Assembly: GCA_032718475.1 (NCBI GenBank)
Contig: JAUCBJ010007449.1
Span: 1-64,000 of the forward strand
Direction of reading: 5' to 3'
DNA: 64,000 nt
Source: Nemertoderma westbladi
Lineage: Eukaryota; Xenacoelomorpha; Nemertodermatida; Nemertodermatidae
The notes below the pieces were generated by a model, which worked only from the letters and a program-made list of their open reading frames with translations, was not told the DNA's origin and did no database searches. Each line of letters begins with the position of its first letter. Position 1 is the stretch's first letter. The position numbers and the translations under genes are program-made. Below, piece by piece: positions 46,401 to 57,585 of this stretch.

Positions 46401-47159
46401 TGATGGGATAGATGAGCTTTAAACACTCACGTATTTTAAAGACCTCAGGGGGAACACCATCTACTCCACTGGCACGATTGGTCTTAATGCTCTTTGCAGC
46501 AGCCTTCACTTCTGCAAAGGAGATATCGCCAATGGGAATATCTGGGAGTACAGACTGGAAATAAATAAAAAAATAAAGACTGGGATTACTGCCTGTTCAG
46601 GGACCTAGATGCAGCCTTAACTGCATTCTTGGCCGCTGTAGTCTGTTTGAGTCGGGACTCTTTCTGCGCCTTATATAGGTCATTTCGGCACTTCTGGATT
46701 TTGTTGTCAGTCCAGGGGGCCCTTTTCCTGTTTCGAGGGTATACTTGAACTGTTTCTGCAGCTGCTAACTTAACTGCTTCTGTGAAGGCAATATAGCCCT
46801 CACAGTGATCTGCCGTCTCAGAGGCAAGAACAAAATACATGTTGCTCAGCTGTAGTGTGAAGCTGGATCTCACACTAGGCTGTTGCAACAGAGAGGACCA
46901 GTCATGCCGCGGCAAGGCAGATTTCGTTGTTCTGCTAGCACGCAGACTAAGTCTTACCTTGGCCACAATAAGGCGGTGATCACTGGAGAAGGGTCGAAGT
47001 GTAAATGCATTACAGTCTTGTATAGAGCTCCTGTACTTCCTACGAAACATAATATGGTCTATCTGGGACTTGTGACTACAGGGTCCACTATGAGTCCATA
47101 GCTTTCCAGTTCGCTTCTTGAACTGGGTTCCAGCCGAAAACAATCCATTTCCAGAGATA
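43435..47159 (-). mobile_element. LINE insertion (5'-truncated, interrupted by a MITE)
   Basis: On the minus strand, reading from 47159: endonuclease C-part (SQIDHIMF and SSDHRLIVAKV, 47143-46586), an RT N-part (NRASGVDGVPPEVF and NLTLYGSFRGISLISIAAK, 46509-46201), palm motif A in AVIFVDFFKAFDSV and the block VLQGD (46173-45859), motif C FADDL near 45725-45740, and the C-terminus (MLRWVHCVKYNAH, LRFAGHCFRRED) to 45141. After the MITE the last codons (GFEDADDLANVMGDREL) and a TAG microsatellite finish the element at 43435. Several frameshifts, and a deletion near 46560 with an AT-rich filler, make it inactive. A 38-bp duplication flanks it. Clade uncertain (RTE/L2-like). Confidence 0.88.
43579..45136. 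mobile_element. piggyBac-like MITE, copy 2, nested in the LINE
   Basis: 1558 bp with TTAA at 43575-43578 and 45137-45140. The ends CCCTATTA / TAATAGGG and both subterminal GTCAATATGAC hairpins are as in copy 1. It has five internal units of about 163 bp, against four in copy 1, which accounts for the 151-bp size difference. The LINE sequence is continuous on both sides once this element and one TTAA are removed, so it is a clean insertion. Confidence 0.9.
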
Positions 47160-47197
47160 ATTAATGTTACAATAGCAGCATAGGCCTACAGGCGCTA
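47160..47197. repeat. 38-bp target-site duplication of the LINE, right copy
   Basis: Partner of 43397-43434. Confidence 0.88.
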
Positions 47198-48076
47198 GTC
47201 TAATTATTAATAATAATTATACTATAAATTATAGAATTCAGGGAAAGAAACAGGTTACAGGCAGACCTGCAGACATGTGTACTGGAAGCTGGGAGCTTAT
47301 TCTAATCAAAACAATAAACGAGAATCATGAGCACCCACAAGTTAGGCCTACAGTTTCATATTTGTCGTTGTTGGCTGTGGTTGGGTGTTTGCATATCGTT
47401 TGCACTTGTTATAATGTCAGTAGGTGTTAAGAAATTAGACATAGTAGTGCAGTACCGGTAGTGGTCAGGTGGTTATACGGTTATACAGGTATAGGCCTAT
47501 CATGACAATTTCAATTTGGTAGTCTATACACTGCAAGCCCGACACAGGTACTAAACAATAAAAGATTCGTTGCACCCTCTGTAAAAGCTTTTGCGGACAT
47601 AACAAGTCATTTTCACGCAATGCGCAGAATACTCTAAAGTAGCCCTAAAATTTTTCAACTACGCGTCGGAAAGAAATTAGAACCAAGATGACGAAATCTG
47701 CTCTATCTTATTATATTTCCTTCTCACATACACTGCGACTGGACTGTTTCTTCACTACAGTGTATTGTAAAATGGTTAATTAAATTATTATATTTCCTTG
47801 TGATCCTGATCAACAATTATTAAAGGTTTATAACAGTTCATATTTTATCTTTTTTCACATATATAATACTTAGTTACATATACAGTACATTTACCCTTGG
47901 TCCGTTGGCAGCCTCGACTAGCCTGGCTATTGCTGCAACCCTTACCAACCCACCGCCTCGCACACTGCATACACATTTTCTTTTTATTCCATTACAACTA
48001 AATTGTGCTTTGGTGATGGTTCTAATTATAACATTTTCCTATAAATAACAATAAACTTAAACTAGAATTAAATGAA
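47198..48076. other. Non-coding
   Basis: No gene. The gag and protease expected upstream of the BEL/Pao pol at 48077 are not here, so that element is 5'-truncated or rearranged. Confidence 0.45.
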
Positions 48077-51000
48077 GTGGTAGAGCGATATAATAATAAA
48101 ATACGCGATGAACACGCCGTACGATTCTTCACTCAAGAAGCCGTAGAACCTAATTCCTACGACAAAGCATTATCGGTCGAGGAAGAGAGAGCCAAAGCAG
48201 ATTCAGTTACCACACGTTATCTGAAAGATGAAGGTCGTTACGAGATTGGTTTGCCGTTCCGACGGAGAGAACCCAGCTTCGTGAATAACTGACCATTAGC
48301 GGAAAAGAGAATCGTGCAACTTCATCGGCGTTTGATGGCTAACGTTCGAGCCAAAGAAATATATAAAACTCAATTGAAGAAGTTTATAGACAAGGGATAC
48401 GCGGAGCGGGTTCCGGAAGAAACACCCATAACGGAGAGAACGTATTATATGACACATCATTACGTTCCCAAGCCTGGTAAACCAAACGATGTCCGGGTAG
48501 TGTTTGACGGCTCCGCCCTTTATATGGGACAATCCCTAAATTCCTGCAAAACTGTTGCCGGGACCCAACTTACTCCAATCTTTGTTGGGGATATTACTAC
48601 GACTGCGGCAATATTCGATCGCCTTGGCTTCGGACATCGAAGGTATGTTTCTACAAGTCAAAGCGTTAGCTAGGGATCAAGACAGCCTAAGATTTTCGTG
48701 GTGGCCTGAAGGAGACTCAACCGAAAACCGGTGGAGTACTGGATAACAATCCAGGCTTTTGGGATCATTTCGAGCCCCTCGAATGCTTGTTCGGTAGTGC
48801 GTACCACTGCCGATGACAACAGAGACGCCTTCTCTAAAGCGGTTATTGACAACATCAAACGGGATATTTACATGGACGACAATTTAAAGTCCCTCCTATC
48901 GGTGGAAGAAGCCATTGATGTTGCCAAGGGAATGGTAGAGTGCTTACAACGCGGTGGATTTCATCTTACCAAATTCACTAGTAACTCCCGTGAGTTCCTG
49001 GAATCGATCCCATTAGAAGACAGAGGTGTTAAAGATCTAGACCTCATTAAGGACGATCTTCCAGAAACCAAGACTCTTGGATTAAAATGGGACACGAAGA
49101 GAGATATTCTATTCTTTCAGTTGAAACAACGAGATAATCCAGTTAGAACTAAACGGATTTGTCTAAGTATCCTGAGCACTTATTTCGATCCGTTGGGATT
49201 CATTAGCCCAGTCATACTAGTTGCTCGGAGCTTAGTACAACAAATGTGGCTCGAAAACCACTCGTGGGATGATCCACTCAAGGGAGAACTGCTAAAGAAG
49301 TGGATGAAATGGTGAGATTCTTTACCATCCATTGAGAACTTTAAGATTTCTCACTCATATTTCGGTCACGTTCTCCCCACGTATTCCTATCAACTCCATG
49401 TGTTTGGAGACGCCAGCGATATGGGAATAGGTATAGTAGCCTACCTGAGGGTTGAAACTCCCGATGGAATTAAGGTTTCATTAGTCGCCTCTAAAGCCCT
49501 AATAAACAACAAACTGCGAGTTCCAAGAGTGGAGTTAAAGGCAGCTTTATACGCTACTGCCATTGGCTGGAAAGTAACGGAACAGATCGACTATCCACTG
49601 GAGAAAACTGTCTATTGGACTGATGCTTTACTCGTTCTGGAGTATATAACTAATGAAGTCTGTCAGTTCAGCGTCTTCGTTACCAACAGAGTAGCCATCA
49701 TACTCAGTCGCTCTAATATAGATCAATGGAGATTGGGACGATTAATCCAGCTGACATTGCTTCCAGAGGAGCGACTCCTCAAGAATTGATAGATACTCCA
49801 GACTGGTTAGGTGGACCCGACTTCCTGAGTAAAGAAGAGGAGGAATGGCCCCCTCATCTCACCACGGTGGAGATTAGACAAGCCAAAGGAGCGGAGAAAG
49901 TCAAACCTAAAACCAGGACGAGTAAATCAAAGTTATTTAAACCAGTGATAGATCTGTCTGTGCTACACACCTCCGGTGACGACGCTGTGGACCTAAACTC
50001 ACCCACGGATGTTACCCGAAATACAACTAAATCCGTTATAGAAATAAGGGAAAGAGACTGGAAATCTGGGACACCAGACGTCTCACAAGGACTCTCTGAT
50101 CTCCTACAAAGAGCAATAGATCATTACAGCTCCTGGATTCGGCTTTGCAAGGCCGTTGGTTATTTGAAAAGATGTTTCCATCATCACTATTCCAGGACAA
50201 AGATCGCTAATGATACCGCTCCAGTAGTATCTGAAAAGATGCTACTAAAGACCTTCCCACTTATAGAGTGTATGATAGGTTTCTGACTGAGAAGATCAGT
50301 TACCAAGAACATGATGATACCAATAAGCAGATACTGAGACTCCTGCAATGTTACGAGGATTCCGATAAGTATTTCCTGTTGTTGAGAAATCCACAGATGC
50401 GCTTAAGGGATCGTTTCTCTAGCACAATGATAGATGGGTTAATACATGTCGGAGGGAGATTAACTAATGCTCCATTTTCCTTTGACACTAAGTTTCCCAT
50501 ACTCATTAGAAATCTTGAAATACAGATCAAGATGATTGTAGAAGTTCACAGTAAGCTTTACCATGCTGGTAGAGAACGAGTTCTTAGCGAAATTCTAACT
50601 CGCTATTATTTCCATAAGCCCCGTAGAGCTCTAAACCAAGTTCTTAGGAACTGTATACCCTGTAGGAAAGCATTTAGTAGGCCTTTAACACAGCGAGAGG
50701 CAGAATTACCTAGGGAACGAGTAAGCTTTTATGAACCACCCTTTACTAATACTGGTGTGGATTTATTTGGCCCTATTGAAGTATATCGTGCTAGGACTAT
50801 AATCAAGCGATGGTGCGTCATCTTTGTCTGTATGACTTGTAGAACGATCCATCTAGATATGGTGAACGATCTATCTACCAACAGCTTCATACTGAGTTTA
50901 TGCCGATAGATCGCTCATTTTGGGACTAGCAACACTATGAGATCTGACAAAGGAACAAATTTCATTGGCGCCAATAACGAGATCAAAGCTTACGTAAAGG

Positions 51001-51757
51001 ATTGGAATCAAAGACAGGTGGACGATCAGCTAAGAGTAACAGCATCTAGCTGGACCTTCAACGCCGCCGACGCCCCTTGGTGGGGAGGAAGTTGGGAGAG
51101 ACTCATACGAAGCGTGAAGACCGCATTTCACTTTATAGTGCCGTGCCGCGCGTATCTCACCGACAAACTTTTGTTGACGTTAATGGAAGAAATCGCCGCC
51201 TATCTCAACGAGGACCGCTCATGCCAGTCTCATCTAGTCCCGACTCCCTAAAAGCGCTAACACCCGCGCATTTCCTACTAAAGAAACCGGTAGCCATGCT
51301 CCCGCAATCGGAAATAACAGACGGAGACGAATACTGCCGACAAACTTGGCAACTTATGCAGTTATTATCCCGTCGTTTCGCTGACCATTTCGAAAAACAT
51401 TATCTTCCTACGCTACAACTTCGAACAAAGTGGTTTGCGCAGCAAGAAAACGTCAGCACCAGAGACATGGTCATTATCGTGGAATCAGATCTTCCCCGTA
51501 AGAGGTGGCAGACAGGTTGTATCATTGAGACTCATATATCCGATGATGGTTTAGTGCGATCGGTAGAACTTGTCGTCATGCGACGTAACTTTAAGAAACC
51601 TGGAATTGTGTTCGAAACGAAACAACTTAATCGCCCGGTTGGTCGTTTATGTTTACTGGAAAGAGACCGAGAGTTGTCCGGTAACTATGGAAGGCATGAG
51701 ACTTTTCCCACGACCACCTCCCTAATCCAACAAACATCTAGGGACTCCCCAATGTAA
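48077..51757 (+). pseudogene. BEL/Pao retrotransposon pol (RT, RNase H, integrase), decayed
   Basis: A polyprotein read across several frames. It starts RYNNKIRDEHAVRFFTQEAV. The RT follows with EKRIVQLHRRLMANV, THHYVPKPGKPNDVRVVFDG, SIALASDIEGMFLQVK (motif A) and RDIYMDDNLKSLLS (motif C, MDD). Next are DPLGFISPV, the RNase H entry LHVFGDASDMGIG, and NPADIASRG. The integrase has a zinc-binding HAGRERVLSEILTRYYFHKP...CIPCRKAF and a core with NTGVDLFGPIEVY and MRSDKGTNFIG, then PWWGGSWERLIRSVK. The C-terminal MRRNFKKPG...NRPVGRLCLLERD is typical. In-frame stops lie at 48290-48292, 49313-49315 and 50907-50909. Frameshifts fall near 48560-48670, 48730, 49735, 50270 and 51220. It would have copied RNA to DNA and inserted it, but is now inactive. 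Confidence 0.88.
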
Positions 51758-53482
51758 CAGCGTTCAGAGTGGGTGTGTGACTACATTATTTTATATTTTT
51801 ATTTTTATATTTATGTATGTATTATTATGTAATTTTATTATTATAATCGTTTTCTTTAATTTTATTTAGTAGAATAATATTTTAACGATTATTTAGTAGA
51901 TTAGTGCAATATATTAGTGTTTTATTACTTAATTACTTAATATAATATATTTCGTTTAACGGCGAGAAATAATTCATTTTCTCTTTCCTTACTGTCCGTA
52001 TCATACTATAAATATGTGACTCCAGTAAGATGAAATGTCAGTACTTATTAAAGTACAATATACCGCCCCTACTATACTTAAGTATTATTGGTAATTAGAG
52101 TATTAGGAATGCAAAGTTCAGATCCTCGTGTCTCGGCTAAACCAAGCTCTGGGTAGACCTTGGAAACGACTTGCCTCTTCTCACTGAAATTGCTTCTTGC
52201 AATATTGCTCTCATACCGTATCTTAAATAATACATATAGTAGAATGATGTCCATTTAACAGTAGCGTTGAAGCTCAAAATATTAACAAATATTATTAATA
52301 TTAATAATATTATTAAATAAATCTGTTAATAAATCTTCAAACAAATCTGTTGAACCTTTTGAGCATCTGAAATTCTAGTCGATTAAGATATCGCGGCACC
52401 CACCAATATACTTGAAAGACAAAATTCTAGAAGCAGTGGTTAACTTCCCCAGACATGTTCTGGAATATACAGGTGCCCATCCCAAATATTAAATATTAAA
52501 TATTTGATAAATATCTACAACGTTTGTTATAACACATGTTAAAATATGGAAAATTTATAAATCAAATCTGTTAAAATTTTAGATCCTCTAAAATTCTAGT
52601 CAATTAAGATATCGTAGTACTTACCGATACTCTTAAAAGACAAATTTCTGGAATTAAGGATCCTAGTATTAAGGATCTCAAATAATAAAATTCACGAGAA
52701 TAAATTTTAAATTCATATCCTCTCATGAATTTGATAAATTGTCATTTTATACAATTTATAAACATTCCCAAAATTCCATTAATTAATAGATCATGGGAGC
52801 GGAGATTCACCCTATTAAGTATATTAGTGTGAGAGAATCTCCAGTGTACAGTCAATAGCCGATAAAATTCATAAAATCATGTATAAGGGGAATATTGACA
52901 ATTAAAGAATCACTATTAAATAGCATCCCAGATCTGTATGCATGAGAATTACCCTAATTCTACCGCTAGCTTTCCATAATGTCACCATAGTAACAACCAC
53001 GCTAGAATTAGAAGCGAGTTAAAAGAACAATAGAAAGCTTGCCCCATTGAATAGCATGCGGAATAAATAGCACCTTGCTAGTATCCAGGGATACATAATA
53101 ATAATGTGGCATTCTGGGAGGAATTTGACTAACGGACAAATGGCCCTAATTTGTACAAATTGTGGCAGGAATGTGGAATTTGTGTATTTATAGGTGAATG
53201 TTACTACTAAAGTGTGTTTACAGTAGCGAGTCGCAGTTGTGAAAGTTACCCTGCCTCTGTAACAAGTACCTCCAGTAAATCCAAGCCCTTGGGACGGACA
53301 GTGGAGTGACTCGCGCTGGTTATTGTTGTCGTTGTGTAGCTACTACGCTAGCGAGAGGCACAGCGACAACAGTACATCAGCGCTGAGGATCTCACGCTGT
53401 CCGGGGGTATAGAGGGGGAGGCAGCGACGACCGTTAGCCTGATTATTATTAACTATAATATCGATAAACTCATATAGCAGCT
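51758..53482. other. AT-rich non-coding stretch, candidate LTR and leader
   Basis: TGTAACAGCG at about 51755 directly follows the pol stop, and a TG...CA-bounded LTR could end at CTCTGTAACA near 53265; this is only a suggestion. Two diverged direct repeats of about 95 bp lie at about 52340-52435 and 52562-52655 (shared AAATTCTAGTC, TTAAGATATCG). From about 53220 the sequence becomes more GC-rich and leads into the next reading frame. Confidence 0.35.
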
Positions 53483-55697
53483 ATGACTGAGTTGATAGAA
53501 GATGATCTTGGTATCAGGGAGCGATATACCCTACCACTGCAAGCGTTTGTTGATAGTTTCATAAGCGGTGACGCTAGTCAACATACTACGGAAGACGTAT
53601 ATCGAACCGCCAAAGGAACAGCTCAAGCGTGAATTGGACTATAGAAAATTCACCGCTCGCTATACGCATCATAATGGTACGTATATGGACTTCTTAACTA
53701 CTGGTCATCCTATCAATTTACATGATACGGACGATGTAGATACCGAAAGGGAAATGATTCTATTTAAATTTCATGCCCAGCGGAGTCAGAATGATAAACT
53801 GAGAATTGAACATGAAAATTCTATTCGAAACCAACTCGAAAGAGAAGATGTTGAAGAGCCGGATAAACGCAGTGACTTCAACGAATATTTAGAATTCTTG
53901 AGAGAAACTTATCTCAATGTAGCCAGTCAACAAAATCTAGAAACTCGATATCCTCAAGGTATACATCATAACCCTATGATAGAACTCGAACGACTCTATT
54001 TTACTATGATGTATCTTACCGCCGATCGACCGTTACCTGTTGTACCGGATAGCTTCGAACAGATGGAGGATTATTGTAAAACTGGAGAAAGATCACCAGC
54101 GTTTCCCTTACAAGATGTGCGTCTTTGCTATTACTGCGATGAATGCCCTAGACCCAATCAACAAATGGAAAGACATAAAAATCCGCGGAGACGTTGCGCT
54201 AAACACAGTTTTACTCGCTATACTGAAGGGAGCTTTGAGCAAAACTTGTTCGACGTATCACCTATGCTCGCTCGACTCAAACGATCCTTAAATAAACCTA
54301 TGATCAGAGTTCTGGAATACTCGGTCAGATCTCCTCATTCCCTGGTGTGACCTCAGACTCTTGATCCTAATAGTATGACGGATCCTCCTGAGTTCTACTC
54401 ATTGTTCAAAGATCTAGTGTTACCCGAACAATTAATCGGTGGCATTCTGGTTGTGGGCTCTCTAGATATTCGCCCATCCTACCTAGCCGGATTGGGACGC
54501 GGACATCTAATATCGCCGTTCAACCCATATAATCGTCCCGGTTTAACTCCGATAAAACCTGTCATCGAGGTGGAGGAAAGCGTTGTACGAAACGCATTAG
54601 ACACTATTCGACAAAAGATCGGAAAAGGAACCTACGATTGTTTAGACAAACGTAAATTGCAACAACAAGTCCAAGCGGTAAAAGAATTAGCTTTACCCCA
54701 GTTTGATCGGGAAATCCAGAATCTTGAGAAAGATATCGAACTTGGACAAACATACTCTCTACAAGAGTTCTTGGACGAACGCTTCCAACAACAAGCGGAG
54801 GAAAATCAGCTCGAGGAGAAGCACATAGAAATGGATGGGAGAGAAGAAGCAGCTTTAGCCCAACCAGAAGCTCAAATCCTTATGACTGATCTCTATTCCA
54901 AAACCATCATTCATCCTTCGATGGTTCCCCATTTCGGAGACAAACTCTTCGCCATGGTACAACCCCAACCGGTTGATATCAACTTAAGATCTAGAGATCT
55001 TATCGCTGACGCTCCTATGTTACAACGTCCGCCAATCGAGGCCGCTCGTGTCAACGGTATACTCGTTGAACCTCCGGACAATCGAGTGGATCTTGTCCGT
55101 CGTACGGTACACGAGGTCAACCTACGCACTAGACCTATACTGAACTCATTTTATGGGATCAAAGATCACCCCTATTATGTCAATTTAACTCAATATTATA
55201 TGGTGAAACCAGAAGATCCTACACACAGTTTAAAGTTTCTACCATTGATAAATCCCCTTGATCTTGTTGAACTCGAACAACTACAGAAACATTTAGATCA
55301 ATTGGTTAAAGTAAACTTATTCAGAAAAGCTTATAATGTTTCAAGAATAGAAAAGGACATAATACCTCCGTATAATCTCGATAGATTTATTAAAACTCTA
55401 TTAGTCCATTGGAATCTCGACATATTATTCAAGGAAGAGAGAATACAGCGATATGGAGATGCAGATACTTATACTAGTAGTAGAAGAAGAGGTGACCCCA
55501 ACGAACTCCTCCCTAGCTTGGGCTATGGGCTACATCTCGGAGGACTATTAAAAATGCCAAATTCCGATGCTAAATTACGGCGTTTAATTGCCTACATCTG
55601 TCACCATCGAGGTAGTTACCATCAACCAATCGTAGCGTATTCACCTACGCGTAGCCCACCTTACTCGATAGCAGCTGTTACCACCCTTCGGTATTGA
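53483..55697 (+). CDS. Unrecognised long reading frame (about 740 codons) with one frameshift and one stop
   Basis: ATG at 53483 begins MTELIEDDLGIRERYTLPLQ. That frame ends after 49 codons, but a sensible continuation lies in another frame from about 53566 (YIEPPKEQLKRELDYRKFTA) and runs to 55697. It is broken only by a TGA at 54348-54350, after which the same frame continues with no loss of character. Features: charged helical N-part, a possible metal site near residue 215 of the long frame (CYYCDECPRPNQQMERHKNP then RRRCAKH), a Glu/Gln-rich coiled-coil-like middle (QQQAEENQLEEKHIEMDGRE), and a C-part with RRRGDPNELLPSLGYG. I do not recognise a family. Codon use looks like the BEL pol upstream and unlike the very AT-rich viral genes downstream. 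It may be the gag-like gene of a retroelement or an orphan gene. Confidence 0.5.
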
Positions 55698-56308
55698 TTC
55701 GTATCATTGCTGCAACAACCATACATTGCATATTCATCTTCGCGTAGCCTAACTTCTCGAGGCATGGCTAGCCCCCAACCCATCGCTATTCGATCAACCA
55801 ACCAACAGCGATACACCCTCAGATTATTCCCCTTTTCGCCACGCTACCACCTCCACATACTGTATATGGTGACTAAAACGATAACGTGGCCATCTACACG
55901 ATGCATATACCAAGTCGTTATATTACAGTATATTATATCGATTGCCAACTCAACGATTTACGTCCCTCCGTTGATAGAGCTACTCAACTGCTGTCGCCAA
56001 ACCAACAAACCAACCACTCAGTATGATACATGTGCATGAAATTCCGCCACGTTCCAGCTACGCGTATACACACATTAGTGATTATTATTATTATGCAATA
56101 ATTTTTAATTAAACTGCATTTTCCCTCCCGGCTAATCAACCAATCAATAAACCGAATTTAGGCTATTTCTCAGTTTAAGACCTGTATTATTTTTGAAAAT
56201 ATCTTATATATATAATCTCTTGCTTTAATCACAATTAATCATTTGTAATGGTTTTAGTTTAAAAGTTTTTACTTTGTTTGTTTGATTTACAATAAAATAA
56301 ATTAAATA
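55698..56308. other. Non-coding; possible left end of the Polinton-like element
   Basis: No convincing gene; a 110-codon frame at 55707-56039 is repetitive and low-complexity. Base composition turns AT-rich from about 56090. The left terminal inverted repeat of the viral element should lie here or further left, but it cannot be recognised without the right end. Confidence 0.4.
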
Positions 56309-56752
56309 ATGTCTTCTGATTCCGATATGGTTATGCCAATAGTAAGGCATTCATTTTTTGCAGAAGATGGTCAAGCCTATATTGTTATTGATTATACAAT
56401 TTACCGTCAGGGAGATGATAAATATAAAATTGAGTTTTCTGAAAAAGCCAGGAAAGTTTTAAGCTCAATTGATATTGATGCTTCTGATAATAGTATTCAT
56501 CTCTTAGATTACAACCGGAAAGTTGAGCATGAGGGAAAATTAATCAACATCTTACTATTATCCATGATAGAGGGGTTTATTGTTATTACACAATACAACG
56601 AAGCTGGTGAAAAGTTTGAAATACGGCTAAATCGGCATAGCCCCTACGAAATTATGTCTTTCTTTATTGTAATGATTTCAAAAGAATCCTTTATCGAACC
56701 TGAAGAATCAACAGATAATGTTGAATATGTTGATAATATCATTGATTCTTGA
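56309..56752 (+). CDS. Orphan gene of the Polinton-like element
   Basis: 147 codons, ATG in an AT-rich leader (TTAAATAATG). The product is acidic, with alternating hydrophobic and charged residues (YIVIDYTIYRQGDDKYKIEF, GFIVITQYNEAGEKFEIRL) that suggest beta strands, and an acidic C-terminus (PEESTDNVEYVDNIIDS). No membrane segment or signal peptide is seen. I do not recognise a family. Its AT-rich codon use, spacing and orientation match the viral genes to the right, so I infer that it belongs to the same element. It is intact. Confidence 0.6.
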   Translation: MSSDSDMVMPIVRHSFFAEDGQAYIVIDYTIYRQGDDKYKIEFSEKARKVLSSIDIDASDNSIHLLDYNRKVEHEGKLINILLLSMIEGFIVITQYNEAGEKFEIRLNRHSPYEIMSFFIVMISKESFIEPEESTDNVEYVDNIIDS

Positions 56753-56915
56753 CTTTTCCCACTATATTATAAATATTTTATGATTATTTATAAAATTTTA
56801 ATGTTTTTAAATAATCGAAAATTGTAGTAGTATTTGTATATACAGTATAACAGTTTTGTTTGTTGTTGTTGTGTATTGAGGTAATTATTTTCAATTTACT
56901 TTACAATTTGGAAAA

Positions 56916-57368
56916 ATGGATATTTTAAATGAAAAATGTCCAGTTTGCTATTCTAAGTTATTGCAACAACATCGAGATTATTATAAATGTGAAAATAAAC
57001 ATGCAACTTGCGTACAATGTATTGTACAATATTCCGAAATGAATAATTATTGTTCTAAAATTTGTCCTATTTGTCGCGCACCCATATCTAAGTTTAATAT
57101 AAAGTTGGCAAGTTATCAACCCTATTATTGGAAAGAGCTTCGCAATATAACTTATATTTCTGCGGAAAGTAATGATCCGGGAGATTTATTTACAATATTG
57201 GAGAATATTTTTTATAGAAATGTAGTACGACGGTGTTGCTACTATATTCCTTATTTTTTTAGCAGCGAACATAAAAAAATCATTAGTGCGAAATTCTCGG
57301 GAAGTGATTTCCAAACCGCCGATGTTACCTATCATTATTTCGCGTATAAAGATGCTCACCATGCTTGA
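56916..57368 (+). CDS. RING-type zinc finger protein
   Basis: 150 codons. The N-terminus has a RING-like Cys/His series: C8-x2-C11, C25, H29, C32-x2-C35, C46 and C50-x2-C53 (KCPVCYSK ... CENKHATCVQC ... CPICRAP). RING proteins usually act as E3 ubiquitin ligases by recruiting an E2. The remaining 90 residues have no recognised domain. Large DNA viruses and Polinton-like elements sometimes carry RING proteins that act on host ubiquitin signalling; that role here is inference. The gene is intact and follows the orphan gene after a 163-bp AT-rich spacer. Confidence 0.7.
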   Translation: MDILNEKCPVCYSKLLQQHRDYYKCENKHATCVQCIVQYSEMNNYCSKICPICRAPISKFNIKLASYQPYYWKELRNITYISAESNDPGDLFTILENIFYRNVVRRCCYYIPYFFSSEHKKIISAKFSGSDFQTADVTYHYFAYKDAHHA

Positions 57369-57585
57369 AATTACATCAGTCTATACTATAATTGGAAATA
57401 GCACCTTTTGTTGCAGCGAGCGTCACATACTGTAGTTGTGTCATATGTTAATTAAATATACAGTACTCTAATGTTGTAGTTGCCTCAATTATTGTTATAT
57501 ACATAGTAATGGTGATGGTTTATTGATATTGATATTGATATTTATATTATATTGTATTGTTTATATATCTTAATAATAATAATAA

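Noticed and set aside
45083-47101. Plus-strand frames in the 45-47 kb region
   Set aside because: They are shadows of the minus-strand LINE, whose protein motifs are clear.
53483-55697. Assigning the unknown long frame to the Polinton-like element
   Set aside because: Its codon use is markedly less AT-rich than the genes from 56309 on, and it resembles the retroelement pol upstream.
55707-56039. 110-codon frame after the unknown gene
   Set aside because: Low-complexity composition, with no start context or family signature.
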